A DNA stretch of 64,000 bases, from positions 124,001-188,000 of the forward strand of contig CAMZOI010000002.1 in assembly GCA_947331495.1 (NCBI GenBank), given 5' to 3'. Positions 55,590 to 64,000 of the stretch are shown one piece after another. The translations under genes and the position numbers were made by a program. This DNA comes from Erythrobacteraceae bacterium Alg239-R51 (GTDB taxonomy: Bacteria; Pseudomonadota; Alphaproteobacteria; Sphingomonadales; Sphingomonadaceae). Position 1 is the first letter of the stretch. Every line of letters starts with the position of its first letter. A model generated the notes under the pieces. The model did not search any database. It was given only the letters and a program-made list of their open reading frames with translations, and was not told the origin of the DNA.

Positions 55590-56501
55590 TCACAGCCATC
55601 CCGCATCGCGATACCATTGGGCAGTCTGATCCAACCCGTCCTCTCCAGCGATGTACGGCCGCCAGACCGCCGGGGGAACGCCGCGGTCGGAACGGGCGAC
55701 CCAGTTCGGATGTGCCATGTAACCAACCCGGTCCGAGGTAAGCCGGGCCTTGTCGCCCCGCAACAGCCGATCCGCACGGGCGCCCGCCAGCATCAACGCT
55801 TTCGGCAAGTGCGGCGCGACAACCCGGCGGCCAACCGCCTTCCCGATCGCCTTCGCCAGTTCCTTGTGCGACCAGCCGCCTTCGCGCCCATCGTCAGGCT
55901 CGAACAATCGGCGGCGGGCCAACGCTGGCGGTGCGTCGACCAGGTCGAGCAACAGGCGCGCCAGATCAGCGACATGGATGATCGAGCTCGCCCCGCGCGG
56001 GGGAAGCGGTACGAACCCGAACTTCGCGCTACGAAACATCTCGAAATAATCGACATCGTGCGGACCGTAGACGCCGGGCGGGCGCACGATTGTCCAGTCG
56101 AGGCCGCTCGTCTCGACCAGCGCTTCGGCTTTCGCCTTGGACGCGCCATAGGCCGACAGGCCCGGTTCGCGCGCGGAAAGCGAAGATACGAAAACTACGC
56201 GCTTGATCTTCTTTTCGTTCGCGGCGGCCAACAGCCGCTCGGTTCCCGTCACATTCGCTTCTGTAAATGCCGCCGGATCGGTCGCCTTGGTCAATCCTGC
56301 AACATGGATAACAGCATCCGCCCCGTGACACAGCAACGCAAGCGCGACCGGATTGGACATATCGCCTTCCACCCACTCGACAAGGCTGCGGGCGGCCTGG
56401 GGGCGCCGGGTCAGGGCGCGGATCGGTTGTTCGCGGCGGTTCGCCTCGTCAAGTAACGCCTGTCCGACAAAGCCCGTTGCCCCGGTCAGCGCTATGCTCA
56501 T
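55590..56501 (-). CDS. NAD(P)-dependent epimerase/dehydratase (extended/atypical SDR)
   Basis: The 303-aa protein has the Rossmann motif LTGATGFVGQALL, GADAVIHVAG, and a probable active site YGASKAKAE (Tyr-x3-Lys). It is similar in layout to complex I assembly SDR-like proteins (NDUFA9-type) and to sugar epimerases; substrate unknown. Its ATG overlaps the proB stop by 4 nt, so it is the third gene of the obgE-proB unit. Confidence 0.85.
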   Translation of the reverse strand: MSIALTGATGFVGQALLDEANRREQPIRALTRRPQAARSLVEWVEGDMSNPVALALLCHGADAVIHVAGLTKATDPAAFTEANVTGTERLLAAANEKKIKRVVFVSSLSAREPGLSAYGASKAKAEALVETSGLDWTIVRPPGVYGPHDVDYFEMFRSAKFGFVPLPPRGASSIIHVADLARLLLDLVDAPPALARRRLFEPDDGREGGWSHKELAKAIGKAVGRRVVAPHLPKALMLAGARADRLLRGDKARLTSDRVGYMAHPNWVARSDRGVPPAVWRPYIAGEDGLDQTAQWYRDAGWL

Positions 56502-57616
56502 GCGCGGACCATATGGTCACGGTGGACCACCGCCGCCCGCGGTGCATAGCCAAGCTCGGCTTCCTGTTCGCTTTCGCGACGGCCGAGAATGGCGATGCAT
56601 TCAGCGGATGTATATTCGACCAGCCCCTGTCCCAGGCGCTCTCCCTTCGGGCCGGAGATCGCCACCAGATCTCCCCGGCGAAATTCACCTTCGACGTCCG
56701 TGAGGCCCGCCGCCAACACACTCGCACCATTGGCCAGAGCCGAAACGCAGCCTTCGTCCACGCTCAGAACGCCCGCAGGGGCAAGGCGTCCCGACAACCA
56801 CGCCTTACGCGCGCTTTCGTCCTGTTGGGGCAGGAAAAGTGTTCCGCGGCCTGCGTCCAGAGCGCGGGCAATCGGCCGGTCATGCGCTCCATTGACGATG
56901 GCGAGGGTGATCCCGACCCGCTCGGCAATCCGCGCCGCCTGCAGTTTTGCAAGCATCCCGCCGCTACCCAGGCCGGAACTGGACGCGCTGCTCGCCATGG
57001 CGATGACCTCGGGCGTAACGCCGTCGATGCGTTCGACCAGCTTCGCGCCATTTTCGCGGGGATCCCTGTTATACAGACCATCGACATCGGACAAAAGCAG
57101 GACCGCGTCTGCTTGGGCCGCCTGGGCGACCCGCGCCGCCAGACGATCATTGTCGCCAAAACGGATTTCCTCGGTCGCCACGCTATCGTTCTCGTTGACT
57201 ACCGGCACGACGCCTTCTTCCAGCAACCGCCCGAGCGTCGCCGCCGCGTTGAGATAGCGCCGCCGGTCCTCCAGATCTCCCAGCGTGACGAGCATCTGCG
57301 CGGCGACGATCCGATGGCGTCCGAGCGCTTCGGACCACAATCGGGCCAGATCGACCTGACCGACAGATGCCGCAGCCTGGGCATCGGCTAGGCTGGCCCG
57401 GCCACGCTTGGGAAGGCCCAGCCTCGCTGCACCAAGGCCTATCGCTCCCGAACTCACAACGATGATTTCGCTTGTCCTGCGCAGATCCACCAGTTCATCG
57501 ACCAGGCCGTTCAACCAAGCGGTGCGCGGACCCCCATCCTTGATCAGCAGTGCGGAGCCGATCTTCACGACCAGCCGCTTTGCTTGGCGCAGATCGGACA
57601 GGCTGGAGATGCTCAT
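56498..57616 (-). CDS. proB: Glutamate 5-kinase
   Basis: ProB phosphorylates glutamate as the first step of proline synthesis. The 372-aa protein has the amino-acid kinase domain (VVKIGSALL, VVSSGAIGLGAARLGLP, PVVNENDSV, FGDNDRLAARVA, LLSDVDGLY, GSGGMLAKLQAA) and a C-terminal PUA domain (GAHDRPIARALD..., then ISGPKGERLGQGLV). It starts 5 nt after the obgE stop. proA is not adjacent. Feedback inhibition by proline is known for the family. Confidence 0.95.
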   Translation of the reverse strand: MSISSLSDLRQAKRLVVKIGSALLIKDGGPRTAWLNGLVDELVDLRRTSEIIVVSSGAIGLGAARLGLPKRGRASLADAQAAASVGQVDLARLWSEALGRHRIVAAQMLVTLGDLEDRRRYLNAAATLGRLLEEGVVPVVNENDSVATEEIRFGDNDRLAARVAQAAQADAVLLLSDVDGLYNRDPRENGAKLVERIDGVTPEVIAMASSASSSGLGSGGMLAKLQAARIAERVGITLAIVNGAHDRPIARALDAGRGTLFLPQQDESARKAWLSGRLAPAGVLSVDEGCVSALANGASVLAAGLTDVEGEFRRGDLVAISGPKGERLGQGLVEYTSAECIAILGRRESEQEAELGYAPRAAVVHRDHMVRA

Positions 57617-57620
57617 CGGA

Positions 57621-58688
<1,068 letters not shown>

Positions 58689-58766
58689 CTAGCCTCTTTT
58701 CCCGAGGAAGGCGAGCGGTGCGAAGCTGCTTGTGTCTCTTGCAGCGGAGCGATAACCGCGCCCGGC

Positions 58767-59654
58767 ATGACCGAAGAAGAAAAGATGAAGCGCGACCTGA
58801 AAGATCGCAAGTTCTACCCCGCAGAGGAAGAGGCCGAGTTTTCCAAATCGCAGCCCAGCCAGACGCCGCAAACGGCACACCCGGCCTATAAGCTCGCTTT
58901 TCAGGACAAGGATTTCCTGCTGCGCCAGGAATTGCGCCCGGTGCGCTTCCAGCTGGAATTGCTCAAACCGGAGATGCTGCTCGACGAGGCCGGGGTCGGC
59001 TCGACGCTGGTCGTCTACGGGTCGGCGCGCATTCCGCCGCCCGAAGCCTGCGAAACCGCACTGGAAGGCGCGAAGGACCTTCCCGATGAGGAGCGGCGGG
59101 TGGTCGAGAACCTGGTTGCGAAAAGCAAATATTACGCCGAGGCTCAGAAGCTGGCGAAGATTGCCAGCGAGCGTTCGATCATCGAGGATGGCAAACGCCA
59201 GTTCGTGGTTTGCTCGGGCGGGGGCCCATCGATCATGGAGGCGGCCAATCGCGGGGCCAGCGAGGCCGGGGCCGAAAGCATCGGCCTGAACATTATCCTG
59301 CCGCACGAACAGGCTCCCAACAGCTACGTCACGCCGTATCTATCGCTCAACTTCCACTACTTTGCGCTCCGCAAGATGCATTTTTTGCTGCGCGCCAAGG
59401 CGGTGGCGGTGTTTCCTGGCGGGTTCGGAACCTTCGACGAGTTCTTCGAGCTGCTGACCCTGATCCAGACCGGCAAGATGAAACCCATGCCCATCCTGCT
59501 GTTCGGCAAGGAATTCTGGACCCGGGTGATCGATTTCGAAGCGATCGCGGATGAAGGCACCATTTCAAGACGCGATCTGGAACTGTTCCGGTGGTGCGAA
59601 ACCGCTGACGAGGCTTGGAGTCATATAACCGCTTTCTACGACCTCGATCGCTAG
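58767..59654 (+). CDS. LOG-family Rossmann-fold nucleosidase-like protein
   Basis: The 295-aa protein has the TIGR00730/LOG family motifs VVYGSARIPPP, VCSGGGPSIMEAANRG and PGGFGTFDEFFELLTLIQTGK. Family members hydrolyse nucleoside 5'-monophosphates to the free base and ribose 5-phosphate (cytokinin-activating or pyrimidine/purine nucleosidase). The longer N-terminal extension is typical of the bacterial YgdH-like group. Start ATG 58767. It overlaps the convergent thiD stop by 4 nt. Confidence 0.9.
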   Translation: MTEEEKMKRDLKDRKFYPAEEEAEFSKSQPSQTPQTAHPAYKLAFQDKDFLLRQELRPVRFQLELLKPEMLLDEAGVGSTLVVYGSARIPPPEACETALEGAKDLPDEERRVVENLVAKSKYYAEAQKLAKIASERSIIEDGKRQFVVCSGGGPSIMEAANRGASEAGAESIGLNIILPHEQAPNSYVTPYLSLNFHYFALRKMHFLLRAKAVAVFPGGFGTFDEFFELLTLIQTGKMKPMPILLFGKEFWTRVIDFEAIADEGTISRRDLELFRWCETADEAWSHITAFYDLDR

Positions 59655-60454
59655 GCGGGTTGCCGCACCGCGCCGTGACCCAGCGGGCCATGGCCCTTGC
59701 CGAACCCCGGCGCATTCTCGATCGCAGCGAAGGTGTAGCCTCTTGCCAGTCTGACCGCGTTGGTCATCGGTTGACCGTGCGCCAACAAGGTCGCAAGCGC
59801 CGAGGAGAGGGTACAGCCCGTCCCATGGGTATGCGGCGTGTCGAGGCGAGCATGGCCGAAGCTTGCCATCTTGCCGCTGGGCGAAACCATGCGATCGTGC
59901 ACCTCCGCTTCACTGCCATGACCACCTTTCGCCAGCACATAGACGTCGTGTTCACGTGCCAGCGCGAGCGCTGCCTCGACGATAGCGTCGGGCGACGCGG
60001 GGCGCATGCCGGTCAGCGCCTCGAGTTCGGGGATATTGGGAGTAACTATGCTGGCGACATCCATCAGTTCGCCGAACACCGCTATGGTTTCCTCGTCGGC
60101 CAGCGCTGCCCCGCTGGTGGCGACTATGACCGGGTCGAAAACAATTGTCCCGGCGAAGGTATCGAGCCGTCGAGCGATCCGGCGGGCGGTGTCGGGCGAA
60201 CCGATCATCCCGATCTTGACCGCATCGGCCCCGATATCGTTCAGGCAGGCTTCGATTTGCGCCAGAACTAGTTCGGTCGCGAGCACTTCGACTTCGCTTA
60301 CTCCGGTCGAATTCTGCGCTGTTACGGCAGTAATCGCCGTCATGGCATAGCCGCCGAGCATGGTTATCGTCTTGATGTCGGCCTGAATTCCCGCGCCGCC
60401 GGACGAATCCGAACCGGCAATCGAGAGTATGCGAGGAGGGGCCCGACCGCTCAC
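59651..60454 (-). CDS. thiD: Bifunctional hydroxymethylpyrimidine/phosphomethylpyrimidine kinase
   Basis: ThiD phosphorylates HMP to HMP-P and HMP-PP for thiamine synthesis. The 267-aa ribokinase-like protein has SIAGSDSSGGAGIQADIKTI at its start, GTIVFDPVIVATSG, and the GTGC anion hole HTHGTGCTLSSALA. The start is GTG 60454, with AGGT about 9 nt upstream. A short structured leader precedes it, but the thiamine-box (TPP riboswitch) consensus is not seen. Confidence 0.95.
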   Translation of the reverse strand: MSGRAPPRILSIAGSDSSGGAGIQADIKTITMLGGYAMTAITAVTAQNSTGVSEVEVLATELVLAQIEACLNDIGADAVKIGMIGSPDTARRIARRLDTFAGTIVFDPVIVATSGAALADEETIAVFGELMDVASIVTPNIPELEALTGMRPASPDAIVEAALALAREHDVYVLAKGGHGSEAEVHDRMVSPSGKMASFGHARLDTPHTHGTGCTLSSALATLLAHGQPMTNAVRLARGYTFAAIENAPGFGKGHGPLGHGAVRQPA

Positions 60455-60479
60455 CTGATACCTACCTTAAACAGGTTCG

Positions 60480-60496
60480 GCGCAGTTTCACTGCGC
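60480..60496 (-). promoter_or_regulatory. Leader hairpin upstream of thiD
   Basis: Perfect arms GCGCAGT/ACTGCGC with a 3-nt loop lie 26-42 nt before the thiD start, followed by a second possible stem ACCT-GTTTA-AGGT that overlaps the ribosome site. The arrangement could be an attenuating 5' leader; alternatively it is the 3' hairpin of glmM. Confidence 0.35.
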
Positions 60497-60536
60497 AGAA
60501 TGGCTCCGCGCTCGCAAGAGTGACGTTTCGCGAGCA

Positions 60537-61874
60537 TCAGGCGACTGCGCGGACCGCATCGCAGATCCGGTCGACCATTGTCTCGACCTCGTCCGCATCG
60601 TCACCTTCCGCCATCACTCGTATCACCGGTTCGGTCCCCGAAGGGCGAATGACCAGTCGGCCTCTGTCTCCAAGCTCGCCTTCTACTCCGGCGATCACTT
60701 GTTTCACTTTCTCGTGTTCAAGGGGCTTGCCGCCCGAATACCGGACGTTCTTTAGCAGCTGCGGCACTGGATCGAAGACATGCAAGACCTCGCTTGCCGG
60801 TTTACCTGACCTGACGAGACTGGCCAGAACACGCAGCGCTGCGACTGTCCCATCGCCCGTCGTCGCATGATCGAGCAGGATCATGTGGCCGGATTGTTCC
60901 CCCCCGATGTTGAAGCCGCCCTGTTTCATTCGCTCCAGCACGTAACGATCGCCGACCTTCGTCCGCTCCAGCGTCAGGCCGAGCCCGTCGAGATACCGTT
61001 CTAGCCCGAGATTACTCATGACCGTCGCCACGACCCCTCCGCCCTTGAGGTCACCGCGATCGTGCAGGCGCGTGGCGATGAGGCCCATGATCTGATCGCC
61101 GTCGACCGTCTTGCCCTTCTCGTCGATAACGATGAGCCGGTCGGCATCACCATCCAGAGCAATACCGATATCCGCCCCGTCCTCGACCACCCGGGCCCGG
61201 ATGGCGTCAAGAGCAGTCGATCCGACGTCCCGGTTGATATTGGTACCGTCGGGCTGCACGCCCATTGCAACCACCTCCGCACCCAGTTCCCAGATAGCGC
61301 TGGGCGCAACCTGATAAGCGGCCCCATTGGCGCAATCGACCACGACCTTGAGCCCATCGAACCGTATATCGCTAGCAACCGACTGCTTGACCGCGTGAAT
61401 ATAGCGACCACGGGCATCATCTATCCGTCGCGCCCGGCCGATGCGCGAAGCTTCGACAAGCAGCGGTTCCTGCTCCAGCAGACGCTCGATCGAACTTTCG
61501 GCTTCGTCGGACAGCTTGAATCCGTCGGGGCCGAACAGCTTGATCCCATTGTCCTCGAACGGATTATGGCTTGCCGAAATCATGACCCCGAGATCGGCGC
61601 GCATTTCGCGCGTCAACAAGGCGATCGCGGGGGTCGGCAGCGGGCCGGTCATGACGACGTCCATTCCCACGCTGGTGAAGCCGGCCACCAGCGCACTTTC
61701 CATCATGTATCCGGACAATCGGGTATCCTTGCCGATCACGACCCGGTGGCGGTGCCCGCCGCGAAGAAAATGGGTGCCGGCAGCCTGGCCGACCCGCATG
61801 GCGGTGGCCGCGGTCATCACACCTTCATTGGTGCGCCCGCGTATGCCGTCCGTGCCGAAGAATTTGCGTCCCAT
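60537..61874 (-). CDS. glmM: Phosphoglucosamine mutase
   Basis: GlmM interconverts glucosamine-6-P and glucosamine-1-P for UDP-GlcNAc synthesis. The 445-aa protein has the start [12 protein letters not shown], the phosphoserine loop [15 protein letters not shown], the metal-binding DGDADR, GGEQSGH and the phosphate-binding [15 protein letters not shown] 61874 is preceded by AGGAG with 8-nt spacing; the open frame extending upstream is unsupported. Confidence 0.96.
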   Translation of the reverse strand: MGRKFFGTDGIRGRTNEGVMTAATAMRVGQAAGTHFLRGGHRHRVVIGKDTRLSGYMMESALVAGFTSVGMDVVMTGPLPTPAIALLTREMRADLGVMISASHNPFEDNGIKLFGPDGFKLSDEAESSIERLLEQEPLLVEASRIGRARRIDDARGRYIHAVKQSVASDIRFDGLKVVVDCANGAAYQVAPSAIWELGAEVVAMGVQPDGTNINRDVGSTALDAIRARVVEDGADIGIALDGDADRLIVIDEKGKTVDGDQIMGLIATRLHDRGDLKGGGVVATVMSNLGLERYLDGLGLTLERTKVGDRYVLERMKQGGFNIGGEQSGHMILLDHATTGDGTVAALRVLASLVRSGKPASEVLHVFDPVPQLLKNVRYSGGKPLEHEKVKQVIAGVEGELGDRGRLVIRPSGTEPVIRVMAEGDDADEVETMVDRICDAVRAVA

Positions 61875-62047
61875 GATTGCGCTCCTGCTTCCCTTGGCTA
61901 CCGCCATGGCGCGATTGCAGCACGATTGAAAGACCGGCAGTGGCCGTTCTCCGGCCAATATCGTTGATCGCTGCAACCACCGGCGTTGCCGCGCGTTAAG
62001 GAACGAATACCGAAAAGTTTTCACACCAACCCAAGAGGGACTATTCC

Positions 62048-62659
62048 ATGGCTTTCGAACTGATCGACCTGCCTTACGAGGACACTGCGCTTGAACCTGC
62101 CGTTTCGGCCAAGACGCTGTCCTATCATCACGGCAAGCACCACAAGGCCTACATCGACAAGACCAACAAGGCGGTCGACGGCGGTGACCTTGACGGCAAG
62201 CCTCTCGAAGACGTTATCGCGTCGGCTCGCAACAGCGACCAGGGCCTGTTCAACAACGCCGCCCAGAGCTGGAACCACGGTTTCTACTGGCATTCGATGG
62301 CCGGAAAGGAAACGAACGCTTCGGGCGAACTGAAGAGCATGATCGAGGACGCTTTCGGCTCGCTCGACAGCCTGAAGGAAAAACTTGCAGAGCGCGGCGC
62401 CGGACACTTCGCTAGCGGCTGGGTCTGGTTGGCGGTCAAGGACGGCAAGCTGTCGATCGAGGAAACGCATGATGGCGACACCCTGGCCGATCAGGATGGC
62501 ACCGTTCCGCTGCTCGTGATCGACCTGTGGGAACACGCCTACTACCTCGATCACCAGAACGCGCGGCCCGAATATCTCGACGCCGTGAAGGGCAAGCTCA
62601 ACTGGAGCTTCGCCAGCGAGAACCTCGCTCGTGGCACGACCTGGACCTATCCGAACTGA
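62048..62659 (+). CDS. sodB: Superoxide dismutase (Fe/Mn type, probably Fe)
   Basis: The 203-aa enzyme has the ligands His in LSYHHGKHH, His in [11 protein letters not shown], and Asp/His in [20 protein letters not shown] and the residues around the third block are typical of iron SODs, although metal choice cannot be fully decided. It dismutates superoxide in the cytoplasm. A GAGGGA site precedes ATG 62048, and a strong terminator follows. Confidence 0.95.
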   Translation: MAFELIDLPYEDTALEPAVSAKTLSYHHGKHHKAYIDKTNKAVDGGDLDGKPLEDVIASARNSDQGLFNNAAQSWNHGFYWHSMAGKETNASGELKSMIEDAFGSLDSLKEKLAERGAGHFASGWVWLAVKDGKLSIEETHDGDTLADQDGTVPLLVIDLWEHAYYLDHQNARPEYLDAVKGKLNWSFASENLARGTTWTYPN

Positions 62660-62681
62660 TCATTACGATCTGCGTTTGAAT

Positions 62682-62713
62682 GGCCCGCCCCGTATCGACG
62701 GGGCGGGCCTTTT
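62682..62713 (+). terminator. Rho-independent terminator of sodB
   Basis: GGCCCGCCCCGT (62682-62693) and ACGGGGCGGGCC (62698-62709) are perfect 12-bp arms around ATCG, followed by TTTT. It lies 22 nt after the sodB stop and overlaps the end of the convergent permease gene. Confidence 0.93.
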
Positions 62714-63882
62714 CATGAAGCGGCCGGGTCGCGTTCCGCCGTCAGTATCTCGGTTGCAAACAGCGGCTCGCCGAATATGAAGCCAACCAAATTGGGCCGA
62801 CCGATATGGTCGAACAGTGCGGTCAGCATCAGTAGGATCGGAACCGACAGAAGGGCACCGAACACACCCCATATCCAGGTGAAGTAGGACAACGTGATCA
62901 GGATGACGACCGGGTTCATGGTAAAGCGAGCGCCAAGTATCGATGGGGTCACGACATTGGCTTCGACCGTATGCAGGCCGAGATACGCTGCGGCGGGAAC
63001 CAGGCCGAGAAATATCGTTTCACTGGTCCCGATGCCGAACAGGGACAACAGGACGACCATCACGATCGGTCCGATATAGGGCAGGAAGTTGAGCAGCGCG
63101 GCAAGCCCACCCCACATGACCGGGGCATCGACCCCCAGGGCCCAGGCGCCCAGCGCGACCACCACGCCTACCACCGCGTTGATCGCCCCGACCGTCAGGA
63201 TATAGGCTGCAACCCGGTCCTGCACTTCGCGCAACACGCGGGCGGCCTTGATGCTGGTGCCGAAACTGGACCGTCCGAAAAGCAGCCGCTGCCGCAGGCG
63301 CACCCGGGCTTCCACCATGAAATAGGCCATGAGCAGCGTCAGCACGGCTTCGATCACAAAGCTCGGCGTGGCGAAGGCCAGTTCTTCTATCAGGCTGGGA
63401 CTAGCCAGGACGACCTCCCGCTCGCCATCATTGTCGAACAGCTCTGCCAGCTGCTCATTGATCTGCGCGACCCAGGCGAACTGCTCGCGCAATTCGCCGA
63501 AGCGTAGCATGACCTGTTCGGTCATGGCGGGAACATCCTCGAACAAGACTGTCGCCGGCTGAAGGATGAGGGCGAGCGCCAGCAGCAGGATGGCGAAGAA
63601 GATGAGCAGCGAAACGAGCGAAGCGAGCGCGTTGGGCAACCCCCAGCCGTTCAGCTTGTCCGCAAGGGGTGACAGGATCACGGTCAGCACGAGCGCCGTT
63701 ACGACCGGCAGGAACACCACCGAGCCGATCGACAGGACGAAGGGGAGGGCCAGAAACAGCCCAAGCCCGATCAGCAGCACGAGGGAGGAAATGAGACGCA
63801 ATTCCTGTTCGGCGAACGCAAGGCGCCGAGAACGTTGCGCGGATGCGGGATCTGCGTGCGTTGAGGGATCGATTTCGCTCAT
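62713..63882 (-). CDS. AI-2E-family (PerM/YhhT-like) membrane transporter
   Basis: The 389-aa polytopic protein has the family pattern of membrane segments: LRLISSLVLLIGLGLFLALPF at the start, FLPVVTALVLTVILSPL, and the C-terminal block GGLAALLNFLPYIGPIV and ANVVTPSILGARFTMNPV. Members have been linked to autoinducer-2 export and Na+/H+ antiport; substrate here is unknown. It is divergent from the truncated gene at the window end. Confidence 0.92.
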   Translation of the reverse strand: MSEIDPSTHADPASAQRSRRLAFAEQELRLISSLVLLIGLGLFLALPFVLSIGSVVFLPVVTALVLTVILSPLADKLNGWGLPNALASLVSLLIFFAILLLALALILQPATVLFEDVPAMTEQVMLRFGELREQFAWVAQINEQLAELFDNDGEREVVLASPSLIEELAFATPSFVIEAVLTLLMAYFMVEARVRLRQRLLFGRSSFGTSIKAARVLREVQDRVAAYILTVGAINAVVGVVVALGAWALGVDAPVMWGGLAALLNFLPYIGPIVMVVLLSLFGIGTSETIFLGLVPAAAYLGLHTVEANVVTPSILGARFTMNPVVILITLSYFTWIWGVFGALLSVPILLMLTALFDHIGRPNLVGFIFGEPLFATEILTAERDPAAS

Positions 63883-63919
63883 CGAATTACATCTGCACCG
63901 GGTGCGCTAGACTAGCAAG

Positions 63920-64000
63920 ATGACGCTCGGCGAGGAACAGCCGTTGTCAGTTGCGGGCTGCGATACCTTGTCCCGCCGCGACATCATCGAGTTCTTCGAG
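63920..64000 (+). CDS. Start of an unidentified gene, cut by window edge
   Basis: An ATG at 63920, nine bases after an in-frame stop, opens a frame to the window end (27 codons: MTLGEEQPLSVAGCDTLSRR and on). It is divergent from the permease gene with a 37-bp gap. The fragment is too short to assign a family. Confidence 0.45.
   Translation, partial: MTLGEEQPLSVAGCDTLSRRDIIEFFE

Noticed and set aside
60455-60536. TPP riboswitch upstream of thiD
   Set aside because: The conserved CTGAGA and the ACCTGATC-type helix of the thiamine box are absent; only simple hairpins are seen.

Overview
The window is GC-rich, densely packed bacterial chromosome. The gene families (Rel with HD/SYNTH/TGS/ACT, CysNC fusion, DUF2849/DUF934 sulfite-reductase operon, TamA/TamB, LuxR-type regulator beside short acyl-CoA dehydrogenases, unimodular QueF) and the protein sequences fit an alphaproteobacterium of the Sphingomonadales, most likely an Erythrobacteraceae member. 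This is judged from sequence style, not from a search.

Layout. 1-11.2 kb: housekeeping genes (anion symporter fragment, infC with an apparent AUA start, pdeM, hemF, M1 aminopeptidase, fumC, rel, VOC protein), then a stretch with no convincing gene but with a strong minus-strand promoter and hairpins, a frameshifted DUF1905 gene and a periplasmic cyclophilin. 11.5-18.4 kb: an AT-richer integrative element inserted at the 3' end of tRNA-Ser(GGA) and bounded by a 16-bp direct repeat. It holds a P4-type integrase, an AlpA-like regulator, a putative HUH replication protein, a secreted protein of unknown function, a serine resolvase with a res-like site, and a two-gene cassette of EcoRI-family adenine methyltransferase plus DUF262-HNH nuclease that looks like an unconventional restriction-modification or defence system. 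18.5-25.9 kb: aldehyde and acyl-CoA dehydrogenases, a LuxR-type regulator, and cysD-cysNC for sulfate activation. 25.9-33.8 kb: BrkB-family membrane protein, tamA-tamB and a small lipoprotein. 34.1-43.6 kb: a glycan cluster (UDP-xylose synthase-like enzyme, four glycosyltransferases, a flavoprotein, two tandem amidohydrolases and a polysaccharide deacetylase), mostly with overlapping or abutting ends. 43.5-50.8 kb: membrane proteins, queF, sulfurtransferase, cystathionine beta-lyase, MscS channel. 50.9-54.8 kb: siroheme/sulfite/APS reduction operon (cobA, DUF2849, cysI-like, DUF934, cysH). 54.9-64 kb: lipoprotein, tRNA-Thr, obgE-proB-SDR operon, LOG-family protein, thiD, glmM, sodB, AI-2E-family permease and a cut-off gene.

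The two sulfur loci act together: CysD/CysNC activate sulfate, CysH and the siroheme reductase make sulfide, and CobA supplies the siroheme precursor. The element at 11.5-18.4 kb is the clearest foreign DNA and the most likely place for an undescribed system.
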